Source: Pseudomonadota bacterium (lineage in GTDB: Bacteria; Pseudomonadota; Alphaproteobacteria; Dongiales; Dongiaceae). From it: 64,000 bases of DNA. Of this stretch, positions 21,307 to 28,636 are shown piece by piece (position 1 is the stretch's first letter; every line of letters begins with the position of its first letter). The DNA lies in NCBI GenBank assembly GCA_021792365.1, contig JAJYUT010000001.1, forward strand, positions 434,001 through 498,000, in the 5' to 3' direction. The notes beneath the pieces were generated by a model. That model was not told where the DNA came from, made no database searches, and was given only the letters and a program-made list of their open reading frames with translations. Position numbers and translations under genes: made by a program.

Positions 21307-21873
21307 TCAGCTACCGGCCTCTTTCAGGCGTTTTTGCTTCCATTTCGGAAGCCCGCGGCGATGTGGCGCCAGGGCCGTCACTGGCCCGCCGGCCCGGACC
21401 GGACGCTCGGCGAACCGGCCGAGGCTGATCATCCGGTCATACATCACGATGGCCGCCGCCACGGATACGTTGACGCAGAACTGCGTCGGAATCTTGACCA
21501 CATAATCGCAGCGTCGGGTGAGCGCCGGTGACAAGGAATCCTGCTCCGCGCCCAGCACATAGGCCGCCGCCAGCGGATGCTTGAAGCTCGGGAGATCGAT
21601 GGCCTCGTCGGTGATCTCGACGCCGATCAGCCGGCAGCCCATCGGCAGCGCGAACTGATCCAGCGACGGATATACATGGACCGGCATGTTCTCGACGGCG
21701 ATCGACGTATCCGACTGCAGCAGTTCGTTGACGTCGATCGCCGGCTGGATCGCGAAGGCGAAGCTGGCACGGAAGGCGTGCGCCGTGCGCAGGATGGCGC
21801 CGAGGTTCATCGGCTTCGAGATGCCCTCGACGCCGATTCCGAAATAGCCGCGCATGGGTCTGGTTTCGCTCAT
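21307..21873 (-). CDS. SpoU/TrmH family RNA 2'-O-methyltransferase
   Basis: 188 residues of the SPOUT superfamily. The three knot motifs are visible: KPMNLGAILRTAHAF (motif 1, Asn and Arg), YVLGAEQDSLSP (motif 2) and VKIPTQFCVNVSVAAAIVMYD (motif 3). There is no N-terminal substrate-binding domain, as in the short TrmH/TrmL-like group. The C-terminal basic tail (GLPKWKQKRLKEAG) could bind RNA. Whether the target is tRNA or rRNA is not clear. Confidence 0.88.
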   Translation of the reverse strand: MSETRPMRGYFGIGVEGISKPMNLGAILRTAHAFRASFAFAIQPAIDVNELLQSDTSIAVENMPVHVYPSLDQFALPMGCRLIGVEITDEAIDLPSFKHPLAAAYVLGAEQDSLSPALTRRCDYVVKIPTQFCVNVSVAAAIVMYDRMISLGRFAERPVRAGGPVTALAPHRRGLPKWKQKRLKEAGS

Positions 21874-21931
21874 GCGGCAAAGCTAGGACAGCGCGCCGCC
21901 GGAAGGCAAGACAATGGGTCGTGAGCCCGGC

Positions 21932-22837
21932 CTATGCGCTGGCCGCCTTGGCCGGCCTGGTCGCCAGCACGAGTCCTGCGACCACCACGAATGCGCCGGC
22001 GAGATCGCCGAGCGCCGGCACCTCGCCCAGCAGCGGGACCGCGAGCGCGGTGGCTATCACGGGCTGGCCGTAGCCCAGCACCGCGACGAGGGCCGTCGGC
22101 AGCTTGCCGAGGCTGCGGTTGATCAGCAGGTAGCCAACCAGCGTCAGCACGCCGTAAAGCGCAAGATAGGCCCAGCCGTAGAGATCGGTGGCGATAAAGT
22201 TCTCCTCCAGCAAGGCCGCCGGCAGCGACCCCAGGGCCGCGCCGACGAAGGACCACGCGGTCACCGCCAGGATCGGATAGGCGCGGCACAGGCGGCCGGT
22301 GATCAGCATGCAGCCGGAATAGAACAAGGCGGCGGCCACGGCGTAGAGATTGCCCGAGACGCTCGACTGACCGCTGACCGGCCCCAACGTCGTCTCCAGG
22401 GTCATGATGACGAGGCCCGCGAAGGCGAGCGCGCCGCCGATGCCGAGCCAGCGCGTGATCCGCTCGCGCCAGATCAGGAACCCGCCGAGCGCCACCAGCA
22501 GCGGATAGATCATCACCAGCAGCGTGGCCTCGAGAATCGTGGTGGTGACGATCGCGCGGTTCCACAGTACCAAATCGGCCGCCAGCAACAACCCGGCCAG
22601 GATCGCGAGCCCCCTGGCCTTTGGCGGCAGCGGCGCCTCGCGTCGCGCCAGCCACAGCGCGGCCGGCAGCGCGATCACCAGCCGCCAGAATGCCGTCGCC
22701 GCCGCATCCACCGGCGAATCCCGCACCAGCAGCGGCCCGAGGCCGGAGATGAACACGCCGCCCATCGCCAGGCGCAGGGCGCCCTTGTCGACCGGGGCCG
22801 CCGCCACCCGTTTCACGCCAGCCGCTGCCTCGGCCAT
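21932..22837 (-). CDS. EamA/DMT family transporter
   Basis: 301-residue inner-membrane protein with about ten transmembrane helices in two EamA repeats, for example TAFWRLVIALPAALWLARRE in the first and VGYLLINRSLGKLPTALVAV in the second. Members export metabolites or amino acids. The start at 22837 has AGGTGG just upstream; longer in-frame starts enter the intergenic region. It is divergent from the CGNR-domain regulator gene across a region with inverted repeats, which suggests that regulator controls it. Confidence 0.88.
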   Translation of the reverse strand: MAEAAAGVKRVAAAPVDKGALRLAMGGVFISGLGPLLVRDSPVDAAATAFWRLVIALPAALWLARREAPLPPKARGLAILAGLLLAADLVLWNRAIVTTTILEATLLVMIYPLLVALGGFLIWRERITRWLGIGGALAFAGLVIMTLETTLGPVSGQSSVSGNLYAVAAALFYSGCMLITGRLCRAYPILAVTAWSFVGAALGSLPAALLEENFIATDLYGWAYLALYGVLTLVGYLLINRSLGKLPTALVAVLGYGQPVIATALAVPLLGEVPALGDLAGAFVVVAGLVLATRPAKAASA

Positions 22838-22843
22838 GTAACC

Positions 22844-22918
22844 ACCTACAGCAAAAATACCCGGTGACATGTGGCGCCGAATGATGTAACCGGTCAATTG
22901 ATTTTTGTAGGTGACATG
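22844..22918. promoter_or_regulatory. Divergent promoter region with inverted and direct repeats
   Basis: Between the EamA and CGNR genes, ACCTACAgcAAAAAT (22844-22858) faces its inverted partner ATTTTTGTAGGT (22901-22912). GGTGACATG occurs twice in direct orientation (22863-22871 and 22910-22918). The outer arms overlap the ribosome-binding site of the transporter on one side and the leader of the regulator on the other. This is a plausible operator for autoregulation and transporter control. Confidence 0.6.
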
Positions 22919-22934
22919 CGTGAGCGGGGCGAAC

Positions 22935-23528
22935 ATGTCCGCACCCCATAGTCATGGAACGGCGCAACCCACCCTGCCGAAACACGAGTTCCTGGCGGGG
23001 CGGATCGCACTCGATTTCTGCAACTCGCTGTCGCCTGCCCGCCGCGTCAGCCTGCACGACCGCATGCAGACGCCTGCGGATTTCGCCGCCTGGGCGCGCC
23101 GGGCCGGCCTCGCCATCGGCAGCGCGCCGCGCCCGCAGGCTCTGGCGCGGCTGCGCCGGCTGCGCGCCGCGCTCATCGCCATTTTCCATGCGATTGCCGA
23201 CCGGCGCGCGCCGCGGCAAAGCGACCTGGCGCTGTTGAATGCCGAGTTGTCCGAGGCGCGCGCGGCCGAGCGCCTGGTATCCGCCGCGGACGGCTACGCG
23301 ATGGAGGATGCCGCGCCGGACGCGGTCGCGCGCCTGCGCCACCGGATCGCGCGCGACGCCGCCGACCTCCTCACCGGCGATCCGCGCCGGCTCAAGCGCT
23401 GCCCCGCCCATGATTGCCTGTGGCTGTTCCACGACTCCAGCAAGAACCTGAGCCGCCGCTGGTGCGCGATGGACGATTGCGGCACCCGGAGCAAGGTGCG
23501 GCGCTACCGGGCGCGCGCCTCCACCTGA
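22935..23528 (+). CDS. CGNR zinc-finger / ABATE domain putative regulator
   Basis: 197 residues. The N-terminal ABATE region has FLAGRIALDFCNSL. The C-terminal CGNR-type zinc finger has the motif LKRCPAHDCLWLFHDSSKN followed by RRWCAMDDCGTRSKVRRYRAR, with four Cys as expected; the eponymous CGNR reads CGTR here. These proteins are presumed DNA-binding stress regulators. The ATG at 22935 follows a GCGGGG site; a GTG at 22911 is an alternative. It is divergent from the EamA transporter gene. Confidence 0.84.
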   Translation: MSAPHSHGTAQPTLPKHEFLAGRIALDFCNSLSPARRVSLHDRMQTPADFAAWARRAGLAIGSAPRPQALARLRRLRAALIAIFHAIADRRAPRQSDLALLNAELSEARAAERLVSAADGYAMEDAAPDAVARLRHRIARDAADLLTGDPRRLKRCPAHDCLWLFHDSSKNLSRRWCAMDDCGTRSKVRRYRARAST

Positions 23529-23562
23529 GCGGTTTACGGATCGCGCATCCATGGAGGCGATC

Positions 23563-23777
23563 ATGGCACGCGACGACCACAATCCACGGCATCACACCGC
23601 GCAGATCGCGGCGCGGCTGGAAGATACCATCACCATCTACGCGAGGACGTGCTGAAGGTGGAAGAGCCGCAATTCAAGGCGATGTGCGAGACCTCGGCCG
23701 AAGTGCTGCAGGGACTGGTGGAGGCCTTCCGCGACTACGATGCCGGGCAGGAGGCCGCCCGGCGCGAGCGCACCTGA
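23563..23777 (+). pseudogene. Frameshifted small gene (or sequencing error)
   Basis: From the ATG at 23563 the frame reads MARDDHNPRHH...AARLEDTITIY and stops at 23655. A second frame takes up HLREDVLKVEEPQFKAMCE at about 23631 and continues through ETSAEVLQGLVEAF to a TGA at 23775-23777. Joined near 23630 the two give one helical, charged protein of about 70 residues with consistent GC-rich codon use. Either a one- or two-base change broke a small conserved gene, or the assembly has an indel here. The GGAGGCG before the ATG is a good ribosome-binding site. The function is unknown. Confidence 0.6.
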
Positions 23778-23780
23778 CGG

Positions 23781-24260
23781 TCACGCCATCTTCGCCAGCA
23801 GCCAGTGCAAGCAGGCGAGATGCTGCAGATCATGGCTGCGCAGGATGTGAGCGAGCCCGCGCAGCGTGACCTCGCCATATTCCGCGAAAGTCGCCTTGCG
23901 TTCCCAATCCGCTTCGCGCGTCATGCTCAGCATCGCGACGGTTTCGCGGCGCGCCCGCCGGAACGCGGTGATGGCAGCGTCGAGATCATCCGCGTCGTAG
24001 TTCCGCTCGCGCGCCAGCGCATAGGAATCGATCGAGACGAGATCCGGCCGGTCCTCGCGCAAGGTCCGGCCAAACCGCACGTGATAACCATCGATCTCGA
24101 TATCGCGCAGATGGCAGGCCTGCCCGAGCGCGGTGAAACGCTCGCCTGGAATGCCCTCCCAAGTCGGCGGCACCCACGCACGTCTCTCCGCTGGGACCTG
24201 CGACAACAAAGCCGCGATTTCATCGGGTGCGGCGGCGAGTTCGGGGAGGATCTGCATCAT
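23781..24260 (-). CDS. DinB-like four-helix metalloprotein
   Basis: 159 residues with the DinB/YfiT four-helix pattern: LLSQVPAERRAWVPP near the start, ACHLRDIEIDGYHVRF (first metal His) and HILRSHDLQHLACLHWLL (C-terminal His cluster). Such proteins often act as thiol S-transferases or are DNA-damage induced; the substrate is not known. The start at 24260 has GAGG upstream on the minus strand. A longer in-frame extension runs through the divergent promoter region and is rejected. Confidence 0.78.
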   Translation of the reverse strand: MMQILPELAAAPDEIAALLSQVPAERRAWVPPTWEGIPGERFTALGQACHLRDIEIDGYHVRFGRTLREDRPDLVSIDSYALARERNYDADDLDAAITAFRRARRETVAMLSMTREADWERKATFAEYGEVTLRGLAHILRSHDLQHLACLHWLLAKMA

Positions 24261-24399
24261 ACATTCCTCGAAGACTATGGCCCGATTATCGCTGGCCCAT
24301 CGGGGAGCACCAGCGCCAACTTGTCCCGATTGTACCGGTCCTGCTTGCGTCCCGCCCGATCCGGCGGCAAGGTGACGCGAACAGCTGGGAAGCGTGTGC

Positions 24400-25428
24400 A
24401 TGAGCGTCCAGGTCAAAACCGAGTTGCCGCAGAATTCCTCGCCGATCCTCGCCGAAGTCGTGCGCGGCGGGATGGTGGAGAGCCGCCATCATGCCGCCGT
24501 CGCGGTGGTGGATGCCCATGGCGGCATCGTGCGCGCCTGGGGCGATGTCGAGCTGCCGATCTATGGCCGCTCCGCGATCAAGCCGCTGCTGGCGATCCCG
24601 CTGGTGGAATCGGGCGCGGCGGACCGTTTCAAGCTGGGCAAGGCGGAGATCGCCCTCGCCACCGCCTCGCACAACGCGGAGCCACGCCATGTCGAGACCG
24701 TGACGAGCTGGCTGCACCGCATCGGCCTCGAGGTCGAGGATCTGGAATGCGGGCCGCATTATCCGTCGCATGAGCCGACGATGCGCGCGCTGGTCGGGGC
24801 GCGCCAGGCGCCGACCCGCGCCCACAACAATTGCAGCGGCAAACATGCCGGGTTTCTCACGACCGCAGTACATCTCGGCGAGAGGACCAAGGGCTATGTC
24901 CAGTATGAACATCCGGTGCAGCAGCGCCTGCTCGGCATCCTGGAGCAGATGTCCGGCTGCGAACTGGGCACGGTGCCGCGCGGCATCGACGGCTGCGGCA
25001 TCCCGGTGATCGCGATCCCGATCGCCAACACCGCCTTCGCCATGGCGCAGATGGCCGACCCGCATCATCTGAGCGATGCGCGCGCCGCCGCCTGCCGCCG
25101 GATCCTGGCGGCGATGATGGAGGAACCCTTCATGGTCGCCGGCACCGATCGCTTCTGCACCAAGGTGATGGGCACGCTTGGCGGCAAGGCAGCGATCAAG
25201 GTGGGCGCCGAGGGCGTCTATTGCGGCGCGCTGCCGCAGCATGGGCTCGGCATCTGCATCAAGGTGCTGGACGGCGCCTCGCGCGCCGCCGAAGTCATCA
25301 TGGGTCAAGTGCTGCGGCATCTCGGCATCATCGATGACGAGACGGCGGAGAGACTCCGCCCGACCTTGACCCCCACAGTCAAGAACTGGGCCGGCACGCC
25401 CACCGGCCAGATCCGCCCGGCCTTCTGA
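24400..25428 (+). CDS. Class 3 (Rhizobium etli type) L-asparaginase
   Basis: 342-residue asparaginase II family enzyme hydrolysing asparagine to aspartate and ammonia. It keeps the residues described for R. etli ReAV at a uniform offset of ten: Ser58 and Lys61 (SAIK), Cys145 and Lys148 (NNCSGKHAGF), and Cys199 (GIDGCGIP). Cys145, Lys148 and Cys199 would hold the zinc and the Ser-Lys pairs the catalysis. This fold is related to serine beta-lactamases, not to E. coli asparaginases. Its stop overlaps the next start (TGATG), so the genes are coupled. Confidence 0.92.
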   Translation: MSVQVKTELPQNSSPILAEVVRGGMVESRHHAAVAVVDAHGGIVRAWGDVELPIYGRSAIKPLLAIPLVESGAADRFKLGKAEIALATASHNAEPRHVETVTSWLHRIGLEVEDLECGPHYPSHEPTMRALVGARQAPTRAHNNCSGKHAGFLTTAVHLGERTKGYVQYEHPVQQRLLGILEQMSGCELGTVPRGIDGCGIPVIAIPIANTAFAMAQMADPHHLSDARAAACRRILAAMMEEPFMVAGTDRFCTKVMGTLGGKAAIKVGAEGVYCGALPQHGLGICIKVLDGASRAAEVIMGQVLRHLGIIDDETAERLRPTLTPTVKNWAGTPTGQIRPAF

Positions 25429-26411
25429 TGCGCGCAATCGTCTGTCGCAGCCTCGCCGGCATTGACGGGCTGGCGCTGGAGGACCTGCCAGATCCGGGCC
25501 ATCCCGGTCCGGGGCAGGTGCGCATCCGCGTCGCCGCCGCCGGGCTGAACTACGCCGATCTGCTGGTGACCGCCGGCAAATACCAGGTGAAGCACGATCC
25601 GCCCTTCGTGCCCGGCTTCGAATGCGCCGGCATCGTCGAGGCCGTGGGCCCGGAGGTGGCGGAGTTCCAGGTCGGCGACCCGGTCATGGCGATCCCCGAA
25701 GCAGGCGCTTTCGCCGAGACCGTGATCGTGCCGGCCGAGTCTGTCTATCCCGCGCCCAAGGGGCTGGACGAAGCGGCGGCAGCCGGTTTCCCGATCGCCT
25801 ACGGCACCTCCTACGTGGCGCTGGTCGAGCAGGCGAAGCTCAAGAGCGGCGAGACATTGCTGGTCCATGGGGCAGCGGGCGGTGTCGGCCTCACCGCGGT
25901 GGAGATCGGCAAGGCGCTCGGCGCGCGGGTCATCGCGACCGCGGGCGGCCAAGACAAATGCGCCATCGCAAAGGCGCACGGCGCCGACCATGTCATCGAC
26001 TACAAGGCGGAGGACATCCGCGCCCGGGTGAAGGCTTTTGTTGGCGGCGTCGACGTCGTTTACGACCCGGTCGGCGGCAGCGCCTTCGACGCCTCGCTCC
26101 GGGTGGTGAACTGGAACGCGCGCATCCTGATCATCGGCTTCGCCGGCGGACCGGTGCCCCAGATCCCCGCCAACATCCTGCTGGTCAAGAATGTCGCGGC
26201 CATCGGGTTTTATTTCGGCTCCTGGCGCCGGCAGCGCCCGGAGTTGGTGGCGCAGGCGTTCCGGTCCATGGACGACATGGTGCGAGCCGGACAGCTCACG
26301 CCGCTGGTGTCCCACCGCCTGCCCTTGCCGGAGTTCCGGAAAGCGCTGGAGCTGATCCAGGGGCGGCAATCGACCGGAAAGGTCGTCCTGCTGACCGGCG
26401 CGACGTTTTAG
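25428..26411 (+). CDS. NADPH:quinone oxidoreductase family protein (MDR)
   Basis: 327-residue zinc-less medium-chain reductase. The GroES-like domain has NYADLLVTAGKYQVK and PPFVPGFECAGIVEAVG, and the NADPH fold has LLVHGAAGGVGLTAVEIGKALGARVIA. There are no Cys-rich zinc lobes, which distinguishes it from Tdh. It overlaps the asparaginase stop by one base and is followed by a strong terminator, so the two form an operon. Confidence 0.9.
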   Translation: MRAIVCRSLAGIDGLALEDLPDPGHPGPGQVRIRVAAAGLNYADLLVTAGKYQVKHDPPFVPGFECAGIVEAVGPEVAEFQVGDPVMAIPEAGAFAETVIVPAESVYPAPKGLDEAAAAGFPIAYGTSYVALVEQAKLKSGETLLVHGAAGGVGLTAVEIGKALGARVIATAGGQDKCAIAKAHGADHVIDYKAEDIRARVKAFVGGVDVVYDPVGGSAFDASLRVVNWNARILIIGFAGGPVPQIPANILLVKNVAAIGFYFGSWRRQRPELVAQAFRSMDDMVRAGQLTPLVSHRLPLPEFRKALELIQGRQSTGKVVLLTGATF

Positions 26412-26440
26412 CGCTCCTACTTTCGGCTAATCCCTGCTGA

Positions 26441-26468
26441 CCACAACGTTTTTCGTTGTGGGGTTTTT
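26441..26468 (+). terminator. Rho-independent terminator
   Basis: A perfect 8-bp stem CCACAACG (26441-26448) / CGTTGTGG (26454-26461) with a T5 loop, followed by GG and five T. It ends the asparaginase-oxidoreductase operon. It lies only 12 bases before the first ATG of the next gene, so it could also act as an attenuator of that gene. Confidence 0.9.
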
Positions 26469-26479
26469 GCGGAAGGAGC

Positions 26480-27103
26480 ATGTTAACGTTCCGTGACGCT
26501 TTGGCCGGAACGGCGCCCCCGATGTTCGACGAATCGCGCTTGCTATTCAAATTGTGGCTCAAGAACCCGCGCAAGATCGGCGCGGTCGCCGTCTCGTCGC
26601 CCGAACTGGCGGCGGCAATGGCGCGCCAGGTGCCGCGCGGTCCCGGCTATGTGGTGGAGTTGGGCGGCGGGACCGGCTCCGTCACCAAGGCGCTGCTCCG
26701 GGCCGGCACGCCGCCGGACAAGCTGATCGTGGTGGAGCGCGATCCCACGCTCCACGAGCATCTTCAGGAGCGCTATCCGGACATCAGGGTGGTGCTGGGC
26801 GATGCCGCCAAGCTGCAAAAGCTGCTGCAGCGCGAAGGCATCGACCATGTGAAGGCGATCGTATCGTCCCTGCCCCTCATCTCCATGAAACGCAGCGTGC
26901 AGGACCGCATCACCGCGCAGATCTTCAGCGTGCTGGGCCCGGGCGCGCCGCTGATCCAGTTCACCTACAGCCTGTTCTCGCCCATCCCGCGCCGGCGCTT
27001 CGGCGTGCATGGCGAGGTCGAGGACCGCGTGCTGCAGAACCTGCCGCCCGCCAGCGTGTGGGTCTATCGCAAGCCCGTGACGCAGATCCGCGCGGCGGAG
27101 TGA
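26480..27103 (+). CDS. PmtA-like phospholipid N-methyltransferase / SAM-dependent methyltransferase
   Basis: 207 residues. The amphipathic N-terminus (LLFKLWLKNPRKIGAVAVSS) and SAM motif VVELGGGTGSVTKALL match PmtA-like methyltransferases, which act on phosphatidylethanolamine at the membrane. Other members are annotated as rRNA adenine methylases, so the substrate is not certain. AAGGAG lies only one base before the ATG at 26480; the in-frame ATG at 26522 is an alternative start. The TGA overlaps the AraC gene start (TGATG). Confidence 0.78.
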   Translation: MLTFRDALAGTAPPMFDESRLLFKLWLKNPRKIGAVAVSSPELAAAMARQVPRGPGYVVELGGGTGSVTKALLRAGTPPDKLIVVERDPTLHEHLQERYPDIRVVLGDAAKLQKLLQREGIDHVKAIVSSLPLISMKRSVQDRITAQIFSVLGPGAPLIQFTYSLFSPIPRRRFGVHGEVEDRVLQNLPPASVWVYRKPVTQIRAAE

Positions 27104-27840
27104 TGCTCAACGCCTTGCCGGACTGGCGGGAGGCCGATGGCGCCCTGCGCCGCTTCGTGCTCGGCTTCTGGCAGGGCGGTCAAGCGGCCGCGGCCGGCGA
27201 GACCTTCCGTATCCTGCCCGATGGCAGCCTCGACCTGGTGTGGGAACTGGGCGCAGGCGCGCCGCGCTCCCTTGCCTTTGGCACCACGACGCGGCCGCGC
27301 GAGGCGGCGCTCACCGAGCGCGCGATCTACTTAGGCGTGCGCTTCCGGCCCGGCGCGGCGCATCGCCTGCTCGATGCCGGCGACCTCGCGCCCCTGACCG
27401 ATGGCGATGCGCCTTGCGCGCTGCGGCGGGAGGGCGACCTGGCGTCGCGGGTCGCGGAGTCGCGCGATTTTCCGGCGCGCGCTGCCTTGATCGCGGCGCA
27501 TCTGGCGCGGCTCGCGGCCGACGCTGATGCACCCGATCTCAGCGAGCGTGCGGCGCGCATGATCGGCGCGCAAGGCGGGCAGGTGCGGATCGGCGCGCTC
27601 GCGGACAGGCTCGGCGTGACGCAGCGGCACCTGGAGCGGCAATGCCGGCGCGATCTCGGCATCGGCCCCAAGATGCTGGCGCGCATCACGCGCTTTCGCC
27701 GTGCCGCCGCCCTGCTGTCGCGGGGCGAAGTGCGCAGCGGCGCTGACCTCGCCGCCGCCGGCGGCTATGTCGACCAGGCGCATCTCATCCGCGAGTTCCA
27801 GGAATTCGCCGGCACGACGCCGAGGATGTTCCGGAACTAG
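27103..27840 (+). CDS. AraC family transcriptional regulator
   Basis: 245 residues. The N-terminal sensor domain is of the DUF6597 type (FRILPDGSLDLVWELG, YLGVRFRPGAAH). The C-terminal AraC double helix-turn-helix covers RIGALADRLGVTQRHLERQCRRDLG and the signature DQAHLIREFQEFAGTTPRMF. The start at 27103 overlaps the methyltransferase stop by one base. The effector and targets are unknown; the adjacent exported VOC gene is a candidate target. Confidence 0.88.
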   Translation: MLNALPDWREADGALRRFVLGFWQGGQAAAAGETFRILPDGSLDLVWELGAGAPRSLAFGTTTRPREAALTERAIYLGVRFRPGAAHRLLDAGDLAPLTDGDAPCALRREGDLASRVAESRDFPARAALIAAHLARLAADADAPDLSERAARMIGAQGGQVRIGALADRLGVTQRHLERQCRRDLGIGPKMLARITRFRRAAALLSRGEVRSGADLAAAGGYVDQAHLIREFQEFAGTTPRMFRN

Positions 27841-27922
27841 CACCCCCCGATCGCGGTCGCATTTCTACAATCCCGCTGCTCTCCCTACGCCTAGCCTCCC
27901 CCGCGCAACAACGGAGGCATTC

Positions 27923-28390
27923 ATGAGCAGACTGAAATCCGCGGCCTTGGCCGCCGCCCTCGCGCTCGGCGGCGGCGCGGCCGAAGCCGAGCCCATTCTC
28001 GCCGGCCAGCAGGTCGATCTCTATGCCGGCTACGTGACCGAGAACCTGGCCGAGACCCGCGCCTTCTTCGAGGGCAAGCTCGGCTTCAAGCCTATGTTCG
28101 AGAGCGACTGGTTCGTGCTGCTGGCCCTCGCGGGGCGACAGATCGCGCTTCTCAAGCCCGAGCAGGCGGGCCAGGCGCCGCTGTTCCGGCGCGCTTATCC
28201 GGGGCACGGCGCCTGGATCACCTTTGCGGTGCCCGACGTCGACGAAATCCACCGCCGCGCCCAGGCTGCGGGCATTCCCATCGCCGTGCCCCTGCGCGAC
28301 GAGCCCTGGGGCGAGCGGCACTTCTCCGTGGTCGCGCCCAACGGCCTGGCGCTGGATTTCGTGACCTACCAGGGGCCGCTGGCACCATAA
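27923..28390 (+). CDS. VOC (glyoxalase-like) domain protein with N-terminal signal peptide
   Basis: 155 residues. The N-terminal 23 residues (MSRLKSAALAAALALGGG then AEAEP) look like a Sec signal peptide. A single VOC domain follows: VDLYAGYVTENLAETRAFFE, FVLLALAGRQIALLKPEQ and HFSVVAPNGLALDFVTYQ. A periplasmic VOC protein is unusual, since most are cytoplasmic. GGAGG lies before the ATG. The gene is next to the AraC regulator. Confidence 0.8.
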   Translation: MSRLKSAALAAALALGGGAAEAEPILAGQQVDLYAGYVTENLAETRAFFEGKLGFKPMFESDWFVLLALAGRQIALLKPEQAGQAPLFRRAYPGHGAWITFAVPDVDEIHRRAQAAGIPIAVPLRDEPWGERHFSVVAPNGLALDFVTYQGPLAP

Positions 28391-28395
28391 AACCT

Positions 28396-28507
28396 GTCAT
28401 CCCGGCCAAGCCGCGCAGCGGCGCAGAGCCGGGACCCATTGGGCGCGAACGGCGCGCGTGGCGGCTCCCCATGGGTCCCGGCTCTCGCTGCGCTCGGCCG
28501 GGATGAC
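28396..28507. repeat. Dispersed palindromic repeat, copy 2 (large hairpin)
   Basis: Arms 28396-28439 (GTCATCCCGGCC ... GGGACCCAT) and 28471-28507 (ATGGGTCCCGGC ... GGATGAC) are near-perfect inverted copies around a 31-base spacer. The same arm sequence occurs at 5774-5855. It lies between the VOC gene and thrS in a 246-base intergenic region and could also terminate transcription. Confidence 0.78.
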
Positions 28508-28636
28508 GGTGAAGGGAAGCGGTTGGAAGGGGCGTTGTGGGCATCCCCCTTCCCTTGACACCCCGCCTTTGTTCCCCAATGTTGCGGCAGCCGCAGGTTC
28601 CGCGGCGTTTTGCAACCCTTTGCCTACGAAAAGACC

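Noticed and set aside
22911-22934. GTG start for the CGNR protein
   Set aside because: The GTG lies inside the inverted repeat without a ribosome-binding site; the ATG at 22935 has GCGGGG upstream.
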